Positions 19,030-27,966 of a stretch of 64,000 nucleotides of DNA are shown here, one piece after another (within the stretch, counting starts at the first letter, position 1; the number at the start of each line of letters is the position of its first letter). The notes beneath the pieces are model-generated. The model worked only from the letters and a program-made list of their open reading frames with translations. It did not search any database and was not told the origin of the DNA. The position numbers and the translations under genes are program-made. Source of the DNA: Zhongshania aliphaticivorans (GTDB lineage Bacteria; Pseudomonadota; Gammaproteobacteria; Pseudomonadales; Spongiibacteraceae); the NCBI RefSeq assembly GCF_902705875.1, contig NZ_CACSIK010000001.1:186001-250000 (forward strand). The letters are read 5' to 3'.

Positions 19030-19674
19030 ATGACAGCAGATAATTTACGGCCAATGACAGATCAACCCGAGGACGAGGCCTCGTCGCGCCGGAGTAAAAT
19101 ACTGGCCGCCGCCGCTGAGCTTTTTGCCCAGCAGGGCTTTGACGGCACCTCGTTCGGCGCGGTCGCCACTGCGGCTAAGGTTAAAAAGTCTTTGGTGCAA
19201 TACCACTTCGACAGCAAGGAACGGCTCTGGCAAGAGAGTATTCGCTATGTATGGGCGCAGCGCGATCAGGCCCTGCCGCGATATTTGCAGCAATCTAGCG
19301 GCGAGCAGAATAGCGCACAGATGATACGCAATTTGTGTCGCATTATTTTGCAGTTCACCTTTGACCATCCGCAGTGGGTCAAGCTGATGTTTCAAGAGGC
19401 GTCTAAGCCGGGCCCGCGTTTGGATTGGATGGTAGAAACATGCTTTAAGCAAGACTTTGCTAACGGCAAAGAAATGATTGAATTGGCGCAGCAGCAAGGT
19501 TTACTGCCCAATGTCGACGCCATGGATTTACTTCATATTTTGTCGGGTGCGCTCATATATCTCGTCAATGTTGCGCCCATCAGCGAGCGCGTATTGGCCG
19601 AAAAACTCAATAGCCCCGCGTATATCGATCGTCATATCGACACCTTAATGTGTCTGCTTCAAACCACTAAGTAA
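19030..19674 (+). CDS. TetR/AcrR-family regulator
   Basis: 214 residues. The N-terminal helix-turn-helix is clear (RRSKILAAAAELFAQQGFDGTSFGAVATAAKVKKSLVQYHFDSKE). The remainder is an all-helical ligand domain. It is divergent from the PEP-synthase-like operon with a 16-base palindrome between them, which it probably binds. The ligand is likely the substrate of that operon. An internal ATG at 19054 is a possible alternative start. Confidence 0.88.
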   Translation: MTADNLRPMTDQPEDEASSRRSKILAAAAELFAQQGFDGTSFGAVATAAKVKKSLVQYHFDSKERLWQESIRYVWAQRDQALPRYLQQSSGEQNSAQMIRNLCRIILQFTFDHPQWVKLMFQEASKPGPRLDWMVETCFKQDFANGKEMIELAQQQGLLPNVDAMDLLHILSGALIYLVNVAPISERVLAEKLNSPAYIDRHIDTLMCLLQTTK

Positions 19675-19777
19675 GCCTCTAGGCGTCATCACTGCGGTCT
19701 TAGCGCCGCCTAGATTTTGTGTCGCCAGTTATTTTCGCGCCATTTTTCAACGCTACTTTATTCCGACTCTGGGCCTC

Positions 19778-19797
19778 CGTATACGTCATTTAGCGTA
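19778..19797 (+). promoter_or_regulatory. Shared operator-like element upstream of fmdA
   Basis: CGTATACGTCATTTAGCGTA, one base different from the element at 6888-6907 before urtA. It is 155 bases upstream of the formamidase ATG. The second half-site of the TACGT-N6-ACGTA dyad has the single change. The element links formamidase expression to the urt-ami operon. Confidence 0.65.
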
Positions 19798-19952
19798 GTG
19801 CTTGGGGCACATTGACTAATACCCGATCTGCCAGCAATTCCGGATAGTAGCTCCATGGTGAAGGCCCTTGTGCCTCATTGATCTTGGGTGAATGAGGCGT
19901 AAGTAGGTCGTGAGTCGCCCAAAATTTTTTAAGACTGATCCGGAGATAAACG

Positions 19953-21185
19953 ATGGCTGAAACAATCATTAAAGTGGACCTGAGTAAATCGGCATACGAC
20001 AACGATAAAATTCATAACCGTTGGCATCCAGATATCCCGATGGTGGAAATGGTTAAACCAGGAGACGACTTTAAAATTGAATGCGTTGACTGGACCGGTG
20101 GTCAAATCAGCAACAACGACTCAGCTGATGACGTTCGTGATGTCGACTTAAGTCAGGTGCATTTTTTGTCCGGCCCTGTCGGTGTTGAAGGTGCCGAGCC
20201 CGGTGATTTATTAGAGGTTGATATATTAGACATCGGTACTTTTGAGGAAAGCGAATGGGGCTTTAATGGCTTTTTCTCAAAGCAAAACGGTGGTGGCTTT
20301 TTAACAGAACATTTTCCTGAAGCGCAAAAATCGATTTGGGATTTTAACGGCATGTTCACCAAATCTCGTCATGTACCCAATGTCGAGTTTGCTGGATTAA
20401 TTCACCCAGGCTTAATTGGTTGTTTACCGTCGCGGGACATGTTGGATGAGTGGAACCGACGTGAAAAAGGCCTTGTTGATACCGATCCACAGCGGGTTCC
20501 CGAACTGGCAACATTGCCCTATGGCGACACTGCACATATGGGACGTATGAAGGGTGATGCAGCAAAAGCGGCAGCAGCCGAAGGTGCTCGTACTGTTCCG
20601 CCTCGTGAGCACGGCGGTAACTGCGACATTAAAGATTTATCACGCGGTGCAAAAGTTTATTTCCCTGTTTATGTGAAAGACGCTGGTTTAAGTGTGGGTG
20701 ACCTTCACTTTAGTCAGGGCGACGGTGAAATCACATTCTGTGGTGCAATCGAAATGGCGGGCTGGATTCACCTACGTGTGAATTTGATCAAAGACGGCAT
20801 GAAAAAATACGGGGTTAAAAACCCTATCTTTAAACCAAGCCCCATTGCGCCAAAATATGACGACTACCTTATTTTTGAAGGTATCTCTGTGGACGAAGAA
20901 GGCAAGCAGCATTACTTGGATGTGCATATTGCATACCGCCAAGCCTGTTTGAATGCCATCGAGTATATGACCAAGTTTGGCTATAGCAGGGCGCAGGCCT
21001 ACACCATTCTCGGCGTCGCGCCGGTGCAGGGTCATATCAGTGGCGTGGTAGATATTCCTAATGCCTGTGCCACCTTGTGGCTGCCTACGGATATCTTTGA
21101 CTTTGACATGCAGCCTAACGCTTCAGGGCCAACTAAGATGGTCGATTCTTCGGTTGCTGATGTGCCATTGTCACCCGATAAATAA
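19953..21185 (+). CDS. fmdA: Formamidase (acetamidase/formamidase family)
   Basis: 410 residues, matching Methylophilus FmdA and related formamidases in length and motifs (RWHPDIPMVE, GDLLEVDILDI, PREHGGNCDIKDLSRGA with a metal-site His, GVAPVQGHISGVVDIPNAC). It hydrolyses formamide to formate and ammonia in the cytoplasm. It is followed by fmdB, and preceded by the same regulatory element as the amide importer, so it belongs to the amide-nitrogen regulon despite the reverse-strand operon in between. Start ATG has GGAGA upstream. Confidence 0.92.
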   Translation: MAETIIKVDLSKSAYDNDKIHNRWHPDIPMVEMVKPGDDFKIECVDWTGGQISNNDSADDVRDVDLSQVHFLSGPVGVEGAEPGDLLEVDILDIGTFEESEWGFNGFFSKQNGGGFLTEHFPEAQKSIWDFNGMFTKSRHVPNVEFAGLIHPGLIGCLPSRDMLDEWNRREKGLVDTDPQRVPELATLPYGDTAHMGRMKGDAAKAAAAEGARTVPPREHGGNCDIKDLSRGAKVYFPVYVKDAGLSVGDLHFSQGDGEITFCGAIEMAGWIHLRVNLIKDGMKKYGVKNPIFKPSPIAPKYDDYLIFEGISVDEEGKQHYLDVHIAYRQACLNAIEYMTKFGYSRAQAYTILGVAPVQGHISGVVDIPNACATLWLPTDIFDFDMQPNASGPTKMVDSSVADVPLSPDK

Positions 21186-21337
21186 ACAAAGGACGAGGGT
21201 AGGGACTACGCTTTCCCGCATAAAAATACGCTTACAAAAAAAGCAGTGCGGGTAAGCTATAAATTAGATAGGCAGGTCGGTAATCATGGTGATCTTGTTG
21301 GTTATCGGCTTGGACTTTTTCAGTTTGGAGGCAGCAA

Positions 21338-21727
21338 ATGCCATTGTACGATTATAAATGTAAAGAGCATGGTTTATTTCACGAACTGGCGAGCATGGAA
21401 AATGCGCCACTACCCTGTGCCTGTCCACAGTGCGGTAAATTAAGTGCGCGGGTAATTATGATTCCACCAGAAGTGCTGGCAATGGCTCCTGGCAGAAAAA
21501 AGGCAATGGAAAAAAATGAAAAGGCGATTCATCAGCCGATTATTTCCAGTGTCGATTCACGAGAAGATGATGCTCAGCGTCGCGCCCATGCTGCAGCCAA
21601 AAAAGGTTGTGGATGTAATGACCATGCTGCGCACCCAGATCGTAGTAGTCTGCGTCAGAAGGCTATTTATTTGCCCGACGGCAGTAAAGTTTTTCCATCG
21701 CAGCGGCCTTGGATGATCAGTCACTAA
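21338..21727 (+). CDS. fmdB: FmdB-type zinc-ribbon protein
   Basis: 129 residues. The N-terminus is the FmdB zinc ribbon (MPLYDYKCKEHGLF, then CACPQCGK), and a second Cys cluster (KKGCGCNDH) lies near 92. FmdB was proposed to regulate or mature formamidase; its role is not established. It is 152 bases after fmdA with GGAGG ahead of the ATG, and is probably co-transcribed. A terminator follows. Confidence 0.85.
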   Translation: MPLYDYKCKEHGLFHELASMENAPLPCACPQCGKLSARVIMIPPEVLAMAPGRKKAMEKNEKAIHQPIISSVDSREDDAQRRAHAAAKKGCGCNDHAAHPDRSSLRQKAIYLPDGSKVFPSQRPWMISH

Positions 21728-21768
21728 AACCACAGTGATGTTAAATTTGTCCTTGGAAAGGGATATTG

Positions 21769-21803
21769 AAGGAGTGGCGTTTAACGTCACTCCTTCCTTT
21801 TTA
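21769..21803 (+). terminator. Rho-independent terminator after fmdB
   Basis: AAGGAGTGGCG and CGTCACTCCTT form an 11-base stem (one G-U) with a 5-base loop, followed by CCTTTTTA. It ends the fmdAB unit. Confidence 0.8.
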
Positions 21804-21907
21804 CCGCTACACTAAAATATCAGGCAATATGGCGAATCAATTCCCTGATTTTGTCGATGCTGCTCTTTGAATATGGGATACTACATCTCTCTCAAAGAGC
21901 ACTTTTC

Positions 21908-22858
21908 ATGCAAGCCTTTTTACAGTCATTATCCTATTCCTTCACAATCACTGGGCCCATTTTTGTGGTCTTGCTACTTGGTGTGTATTTAAATCGCGCG
22001 CACATTATTAATGATAATTTCATTGATGTTGGCAGCAAGCTAGTTTTTAACATTACCCTCCCAGCGCTGTTGTTTATCAGTATTAGCCGGACCAGTATTA
22101 GCGAATCGGCCAATGTTCAGCTCATTATCTACGGCCTAGTTGCCACCTTTGTTGTGTATTTAATACTGGAATTATTAGCGCCTTTTTTTATAAAAAAGCA
22201 CGAAGACCGCGGCGTTGTTATTCAGGGAAGTTTTCGCTCTAATCTTGGTATTGTTGGGCTTGCCTACTGCATGAATGCCTTTGGTGATAAGGGCTTGGTT
22301 GCCGCTTCTATGTACATGGCGCTGGTCACCATTTTGTATAATATTTTGTCGGTTATTACGCTTAATCGCAGTTTAAATCGCGAAGGGGGATTGGCCGCGA
22401 CGGTAAAAGGCATTATCCGCAACCCACTAATTATTAGCATTATGGCGGCGCTGCCCTTTGCCACAATGGAGTGGTCATTACCTCATTTGGTGGTGCGCAG
22501 CGGTGAGTACTTCGCGCAAATGACACTGCCATTAGCCTTGCTCTGTACGGGGGCTAGTTTGGATTTTAAAGCGCTAAAAGCAGACTTAAATAGCGCCTTG
22601 GTCAGCGCCGCTTGTAAGCTGATTATTGTGCCGGTGTTATTGATCGTCGGTGGAATTGCGATTGGCTTCCGAGGTATGGAGCTAGGGGTTTTGGCGCTAA
22701 TGTCATCGGCGCCATCGGCAGCAGCAAGCTATATCATGGTAAGGGCAATGGCGGGTAACGCGGCTTTAGCAGCCAATATTATTGTGCTAACCACAATGGG
22801 TTCGCTTATCACTACCAGTTTAATTATGATGATCTTACACGGCTTAGCGTTGATATAA
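21908..22858 (+). CDS. AEC-family transporter
   Basis: About 316 residues with ten or so membrane spans. Typical AEC (auxin efflux carrier/malonate carrier type) features are VLLLGVYLNR, NITLPALLF, RSNLGIVGLAY and LLCTGASLDF. It probably exports or exchanges a small organic acid or amino acid across the inner membrane. ATG 21908 was chosen; the open frame begins earlier at a TTG (21851) that would add a non-hydrophobic leader. It follows the fmdB terminator and so has its own promoter. Confidence 0.8.
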   Translation: MQAFLQSLSYSFTITGPIFVVLLLGVYLNRAHIINDNFIDVGSKLVFNITLPALLFISISRTSISESANVQLIIYGLVATFVVYLILELLAPFFIKKHEDRGVVIQGSFRSNLGIVGLAYCMNAFGDKGLVAASMYMALVTILYNILSVITLNRSLNREGGLAATVKGIIRNPLIISIMAALPFATMEWSLPHLVVRSGEYFAQMTLPLALLCTGASLDFKALKADLNSALVSAACKLIIVPVLLIVGGIAIGFRGMELGVLALMSSAPSAAASYIMVRAMAGNAALAANIIVLTTMGSLITTSLIMMILHGLALI

Positions 22859-22864
22859 GCCGTA

Positions 22865-22894
22865 AATTAAAACGCACTTAAATGCGTTTTAATT
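22865..22894. terminator. Bidirectional terminator between AEC gene and purK
   Basis: AATTAAAACGCA and TGCGTTTTAATT make a perfect 12-base stem with a CTTAAA loop, with A/T tracts on both flanks. The purK stop codon (22878-22880) lies within the loop, so the purK coding end overlaps its own terminator. Confidence 0.75.
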
Positions 22895-23951
22895 CTTTAT
22901 CGACCCAATCAAAAACGTCGTTGTAATTATCGGGCAGCTGTTTGCGTAGGGTGCTCAATGCAAGTTGAACTGCTTTTTTCTGGGGGTGGTTTATATTAAT
23001 GTGACCTAACTTGCGTCCCGGTCTAACGTCTTTGCCATACCAATAGCTCTGGCTCGATGGAACCTCCATCCAACTCAGTTCCCGCTCAACACCGATCAGA
23101 TTTATCATCACGCTTTGGCCGCGCACTTCTGGCGCTTTAATTGGCAGACCACTTACCGCCCGCAAATGCATTTCAAACTGGCTCACACAGGCGCCGGCCT
23201 GAGTCCAGTGTCCGCTATTGTGAACGCGAGGAGCGAGTTCATTCACAATAAGCTGCTCACCCACACGGAAACACTCCATCGCCATCACGCCAATATAATT
23301 GGCGGAGTCCATAATTTTACTGAGCATGGACTCAGCCATGGGCTGCAAATGCGCAACGCGGGCCAAGGGCGCAACAGAGGCCATTAAAATCCCGTTGCTG
23401 TGTAAATTCAGAGTAAGGGGATAAAAGACTTTATTGCCGTCTTTGTCTCTTGCGCCAACAAGGGACAACTCCTCATTAAAGGGAATCTTCTTTTCGGCAA
23501 TGCCGGTGCCCTGCCAATCGCTGGGAACTTCGTCGCCTTGATCTTCGTAAAGCCAGTACTGGCCCTTGCCGTCGTAACCGCCTTCGCGACGTTTTAGCAA
23601 TACATCGGGACCGAGTTCGGCATGCAGTGCTTCTGCTTTGGTGTCCAGCTCAACCGAGCGCCACGGCGCGGTGTTAATACCAAGGGTGTCGAGCATGGTT
23701 TTTTGGTGAAAACGGTCGGCGATCTTGCCAAAAATATCGGCGTTCATAAAGCCGACTTGGCTGCTTAAATGGCGGGTTACGGCGGTGTCTGGCCACTGCT
23801 CGCGCTCAACCGTCACAATGTCGTGGTCGGCAATGTCAGGTAAGTGCTCACTATCAGGCTCAATGGGCACTACGTCGAGTGCCAGCGGATAAGCAGCCTG
23901 TTTTAGCATGGCGCCTAATTGGCCGGCGCCCAGAACCCATACCGTTGGCAT
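22878..23951 (-). CDS. purK: 5-(carboxyamino)imidazole ribonucleotide synthase
   Basis: 357 residues with an ATP-grasp fold. It starts with VWVLGAGQLGAMLKQAA and contains LKRREGGYDGKGQYW, MAMECFRVGEQLIVNELAPRVHNSGHWT and GRKLGHIN. It carboxylates AIR with ATP and bicarbonate in de novo purine synthesis. Its ATG overlaps the purE stop (TAATG), the standard purEK coupling. Confidence 0.95.
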   Translation of the reverse strand: MPTVWVLGAGQLGAMLKQAAYPLALDVVPIEPDSEHLPDIADHDIVTVEREQWPDTAVTRHLSSQVGFMNADIFGKIADRFHQKTMLDTLGINTAPWRSVELDTKAEALHAELGPDVLLKRREGGYDGKGQYWLYEDQGDEVPSDWQGTGIAEKKIPFNEELSLVGARDKDGNKVFYPLTLNLHSNGILMASVAPLARVAHLQPMAESMLSKIMDSANYIGVMAMECFRVGEQLIVNELAPRVHNSGHWTQAGACVSQFEMHLRAVSGLPIKAPEVRGQSVMINLIGVERELSWMEVPSSQSYWYGKDVRPGRKLGHININHPQKKAVQLALSTLRKQLPDNYNDVFDWVDKELKRI

Positions 23952-24442
23952 TAAGCGTTCCTCGGGTCCGGATTGTCTAATACATCCTGAGTTTGCTTGC
24001 TGCGGAAGGCTTCTATGCGCGCCGCTAAATCGGCGTCACTGAGCGCCAAAATCTGACAGGCCATTAAGCCGGCATTAAATGCACCGGCGCTGCCAATGGC
24101 CAAGGTGCCAACAGAAACGCCTTTTGGCATTTGCGCAATAGAGAGCAGGCTGTCGATGCCGCTTAACGCTTTGCTTTGCACTGGCACACCCAAAACTGGA
24201 ACGCGGGTTTTTGCCGCGACCATACCGGGTAAGTGCGCCGCGCCGCCGGCGCCAGCAATAATGACGTCAAAGCCACGGTCTACGGCCTGACTGGCAAATT
24301 CCATTAGCTTGTCCGGAGTGCGATGGGCAGATACCACTTCTACATGGTGATCTACGCCCAATTCGCTCATGATCTCGGTGGCTGGGCGCATGGTCTCCCA
24401 GTCACTTTTTGAGCCCATGATCAGGGCAACTTTTGCGGTCAT
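23951..24442 (-). CDS. purE: N5-CAIR mutase
   Basis: About 163 residues. It has the class I PurE core: [37 protein letters not shown], and [22 protein letters not shown]. It moves the carboxylate from N5 to C4 of the purine precursor made by PurK. The frame is open upstream to 24643, but the ATG at 24442 gives the normal length; the extra 67 residues have no family counterpart. Confidence 0.95.
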   Translation of the reverse strand: MTAKVALIMGSKSDWETMRPATEIMSELGVDHHVEVVSAHRTPDKLMEFASQAVDRGFDVIIAGAGGAAHLPGMVAAKTRVPVLGVPVQSKALSGIDSLLSIAQMPKGVSVGTLAIGSAGAFNAGLMACQILALSDADLAARIEAFRSKQTQDVLDNPDPRNA

Positions 24443-24775
24443 TACTATGCTCTCTTCGCGTGAAAGCGGCGTATTATACGGGAATTCCTGAAAATACCCG
24501 AATCTGATTGTAAAACAAATTAATACCGTCATTTCAGCATGTCGCGGTACTGGCTGCAAGATTTGGAGGGCGTGGTAAGTTATTGTTATCGGAGGGAAAA
24601 TAATTCGTATAAAGCCAAGCCCTAGCTGAATGTAAATAGACAATAAAAAGCCTGCCCATGCAATTTGCGCTATGGTCTACTAGCAACATAGGGATTTGGT
24701 CCTCTTTTTGGACGATTTGTAACAAAACGGCTGCGGCTTTGTCCCTTATAAACACCACCGATAAAAGAGGTAACA
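24443..24775. promoter_or_regulatory. Divergent purE/arsS intergenic region
   Basis: 333 bases without a credible gene. It must hold the promoters for purEK (left) and the arsS-arsM unit (right). I see no clear PurR or ArsR dyad in it. The ribosome binding site AGAGG is before the arsS ATG. Confidence 0.4.
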
Positions 24776-25729
24776 ATGCGCGATACTTTGGCATTGCTGG
24801 AAGTCACCGACTTCCCAGCCATTTCTCGAAAGCCACTCGACACCTTGCAAATAAACCTTGGCTATAAATGTAATCAGCGCTGCCTGCATTGCCACGTTAA
24901 CGCGGGGCCGACCCGTACCGAAATGATGTCGTCAGAATTGATCGCGCTAGTGCCCGAGGTGCTGGCAGCCCGAAATATTCAAACCTTAGACCTAACCGGT
25001 GGCGCGCCTGAGTTACACGAGCAGTTTCGCGAGTTGGTCAGCGCGGCAAGCGCTTTGGGTGTCAAAGTCATTGATCGCTGCAACCTCACCATTTTGTTTG
25101 AGCCGGGGCAGGCGGGCTTGGCAGAATTTCTTGCCGCCAATAAAGTCGAGATTGTTGCCTCCTTACCCTGCTACTCCCTAGAAAATGTCGATGCCCAGCG
25201 TGGCGAGGGCGTGTTTGATAAAAGCATCGCCGGTTTGCAGTTATTGAATTCCCTGGGCTACGGCGTACCCGGCTCCGGTTTAGTCTTGAACTTGGTCTAT
25301 AACCCCCAGGGGCCATCGCTACCGCCGGATCAGCAAGCGCTAGAGGCAGATTACCGCCGCGAGTTGCGCGCCGCCTTTAATATTGAATTCAATAATTTAT
25401 TCGCCATCGCCAATATGCCCATTAAACGCTTTGGTTCTACCCTGGTCTCTAAGGGGCAATTCAAACCGTATATGGATTTGCTCAAAAACAATTTCAGCGC
25501 CGACAATATGGAATCGCTGATGTGCCGAAGTATTGTCAGTGTGGACTGGCTGGGCAATCTCTATGACTGCGATTTTAATCAGCAACTAAACTTGCCAGTC
25601 ATGGCCAATGGCAATCGCCATCTGCGGGATTTATTGAACAAGGACATGACCGGCCAGGACATTGCCATTGCCGATCATTGCTTTGCCTGTACCGCAGGGC
25701 AGGGCAGCAGTTGTGGTGGCGCCTTATAA
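24776..25729 (+). CDS. arsS: Arsenosugar biosynthesis radical SAM protein
   Basis: 317 residues. The radical SAM cluster motif is Cys32-x3-Cys36-x2-Cys39 (CNQRCLHCH), followed by LDLTGGAPEL, and a C-terminal Cys-rich SPASM-like end (CFACTAGQGSSCGG). ArsS joins a 5'-deoxyadenosyl group to dimethylarsenic on the way to arsenosugars. It lies three genes upstream of an ArsM-type methyltransferase, the usual pairing. Confidence 0.88.
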   Translation: MRDTLALLEVTDFPAISRKPLDTLQINLGYKCNQRCLHCHVNAGPTRTEMMSSELIALVPEVLAARNIQTLDLTGGAPELHEQFRELVSAASALGVKVIDRCNLTILFEPGQAGLAEFLAANKVEIVASLPCYSLENVDAQRGEGVFDKSIAGLQLLNSLGYGVPGSGLVLNLVYNPQGPSLPPDQQALEADYRRELRAAFNIEFNNLFAIANMPIKRFGSTLVSKGQFKPYMDLLKNNFSADNMESLMCRSIVSVDWLGNLYDCDFNQQLNLPVMANGNRHLRDLLNKDMTGQDIAIADHCFACTAGQGSSCGGAL

Positions 25730-25802
25730 CAATTGGCTGGCCATAAGTGTGGGCGAAGATAATTAAAAATAAATAACTTAAGCAGCTAATTTAGGAGTAC
25801 GA

Positions 25803-26243
25803 ATGACCATAACAACAAAACTACTGGTGGCGCTGTATTCACTCTGCGCGGTGTTAGCACTGGCCATGAGCTGGGCACATCTGCCCGCGTACTTCGGCAG
25901 CGGATTCTTAAATGCCAATATTCAGTTCTGGGGCGATGCCTTGTTCAACGCTAATCCCGCCGGTAAGTTTTTATCGGTAGATATTTTGTTCTTGGCCTTT
26001 ATCTGTAATGTGTGGATGTTTATTGAGGGGCGCCGGTTGGGCGTAAAGTATTTATACGCCTATATTCTCATTGGTGTTGTGGTCGCCATCAGTTTTGCCT
26101 TTCCGCTGTTTATGGCGGCGCGGGAGCTTAGGCTGGCAGCGCAGGAGGGCGCCCCCGCGGACTACAAAATCAAAGCTATGGATGCTGCTGTTTTAATACT
26201 TATATTTTTAATCACGGTAGTGGCTAGCGTGGCAACGTTTTAG
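25803..26243 (+). CDS. DUF2834-like membrane protein
   Basis: 146 residues with four hydrophobic segments. The NPAGKFLSVDILFLAF...EGRRLGVKYLY stretch resembles DUF2834 proteins of unknown function. It sits between arsS and arsM with a good AGGAG before the ATG, so it is co-transcribed with arsenosugar genes. It could assist export of the product, but nothing in the sequence proves it. Confidence 0.6.
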   Translation: MTITTKLLVALYSLCAVLALAMSWAHLPAYFGSGFLNANIQFWGDALFNANPAGKFLSVDILFLAFICNVWMFIEGRRLGVKYLYAYILIGVVVAISFAFPLFMAARELRLAAQEGAPADYKIKAMDAAVLILIFLITVVASVATF

Positions 26244-26289
26244 AAACTTGCTAAGCGAATCCTTTGCCATCAGCGAATTAGGAAAAGTA

Positions 26290-27330
26290 ATGCACGATCT
26301 TGTTCAAGATTATTACGGTAAAAAATTACAGAGTTCAGACGATTTAAAAACCAGTGCCTGTTGCGATTTTACCGCAATGCCAGAATGGCTGAAGCCGGTA
26401 CTGGCAAATATCCACCCCGAGGTTTTGTCTCGCTACTATGGCTGCGGCCTAGTCTGCCCACCTTTACTAGAGGGCTGCCGGGTCTTGGACTTAGGTAGTG
26501 GCAGCGGTCGCGACGTTTATGCTTTGGCGCAGCTCGTTGGTGAGCATGGCGAAGTCGTCGGCATCGATATGACCGACGAACAATTGGCAATTGCCACTGA
26601 ACATCAAGCCTACCATGCGGAAAAATTTGGCTTCGACAATGTGCGCTTTATCAAGGGTTATATTGAACGGCTAGACGAATTAGATTTAGCCGCGGGCAGT
26701 TTCGATGTTGTGGTATCAAACTGCGTCATTAATTTATCGCCGGACAAAGACGCAGTGATCAAAAGTATTATGCGTTTGTTAAAACCCGGCGGCGAATTTT
26801 ACTTCTCAGATGTCTACGCAGATCGCCGTGTGCCAGATGCCGTTAAAAACGATCCTGTCCTATACGGAGAATGTCTCGGTGGCGCGCTGTATTGGAATGA
26901 CTTTATTCAGCTCGCCAAGCGTCACGGCTTTGCCGACCCTAGACTGGTAGAAGACCGCCTCTTGGATATTACCGACCCCGTGTTGGCGGCGCGCTGCGGC
27001 AATATTAAATTCTTCTCGGCCACCTATCGTCTGTTTAAACTCGAGGGGCTCGAAAGCGACTGCGAAGACTACGGCCAGGCGGTTGTATATCGCGGAAGTA
27101 TTGCCGACAGTCCGGACTTCTTTATGCTAGACAAACACCACGTTATTCAATGTGGCAAAGTCTTCCCTGTATGCGGTAACACCTGGCGCATGTTAAAAGA
27201 TACGCGACTGGCCGCGCACTTTGACTTTATTGGTGACTTCAGTCGCCACTACGGCGTATTCGAAGGCTGCGGAGTGGCCCTGCCATTTGGGGTGGCCGGG
27301 GGAGTGTTAGACGCTGTGCCTTGTTGCTGA
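26290..27330 (+). CDS. arsM: Arsenite methyltransferase, arsenosugar-pathway ArsM
   Basis: About 346 residues. The SAM-binding core is VLDLGSGSGRDVYALAQLVG, then GIDMTDEQL, VSNCVINLSPDK and LKPGGEFYFSDV. Conserved cysteines (Cys pair after KTSA near the N-terminus, SNCVIN, CGN) fit As(III) binding. A C-terminal ~90-residue extension ending in Cys-Cys is typical of the longer ArsM proteins that accompany ArsS. ATG 26290 follows AGGAAAAG; an upstream TTG frame overlaps the previous gene. It methylates arsenite with SAM. Confidence 0.85.
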   Translation: MHDLVQDYYGKKLQSSDDLKTSACCDFTAMPEWLKPVLANIHPEVLSRYYGCGLVCPPLLEGCRVLDLGSGSGRDVYALAQLVGEHGEVVGIDMTDEQLAIATEHQAYHAEKFGFDNVRFIKGYIERLDELDLAAGSFDVVVSNCVINLSPDKDAVIKSIMRLLKPGGEFYFSDVYADRRVPDAVKNDPVLYGECLGGALYWNDFIQLAKRHGFADPRLVEDRLLDITDPVLAARCGNIKFFSATYRLFKLEGLESDCEDYGQAVVYRGSIADSPDFFMLDKHHVIQCGKVFPVCGNTWRMLKDTRLAAHFDFIGDFSRHYGVFEGCGVALPFGVAGGVLDAVPCC

Positions 27331-27395
27331 ACTGGGCATAAGGTAAGTCGGCCAGCATGTGTTGATTCAAGGTCGTCATGTTTTATCGAGGGCTT

Positions 27396-27725
27396 ATGGG
27401 ATATTTATATTTAGCAATCGCCATTATTTCCTAAGTCATAGCGACCGCTGCGCTTAAAGCCTCCGATGGCTTTTCTAATCCAATGCCAAGTCTTGTCGTC
27501 GTTATTGGCTATGCAATCGCGTTCTACTTTTTGGCCCTAGTTTTAAAAACCATTCCCGTCGGGGTGGCCTACGCCATCTGGTCAGGCATGGGTATTGTTT
27601 TAATCACACTGGTGGCGGTTGTCGCCTTTGGCCAAAAGCCGGATTTGGCTGCCATTATTGGGATGCTACTCATCATTAGTGGTGTGGTTGTAATACATAC
27701 ATTCTCTAAGTCCGTAGAGGGGTAA
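27396..27725 (+). pseudogene. SMR-family efflux gene with a stop at the essential glutamate
   Basis: Reading from ATG 27396, the frame gives MGYLYLAIAIIS, then TAA at 27432-27434, then continues without shift to 27725 as a normal small multidrug resistance protein ([39 protein letters not shown]). Restored length is 109 residues, the size of EmrE. The stop falls at the position of EmrE Glu14, the proton/drug-binding residue; one base (GAA to TAA) explains it. An internal ATG (27483) could give an 80-residue protein lacking helix 1. It is probably inactive, or else a sequencing error. Confidence 0.8.
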
Positions 27726-27966
27726 GTATAAAGTGGCTCCCAAACGGGTCGGTGGCTGAGAGCCTTTTACTTGCTCCTCGGCTTATTAGCGAAGCATCAA
27801 TTTTTCTGTAGCGGCGCTCTTTCATCTGGCGGCTTTTCTAAAAAGTAGAGTTTATTGAGTTAAAAATAGTCAGTATGTTTTTGCTGCGCCTAGATATGGG
27901 CTCGTCATCCCGGTTCGTAAAGTTCGTCGTGTAGTCCTGAGTTTTAATAGAGGTTGTCAGCTGAGC

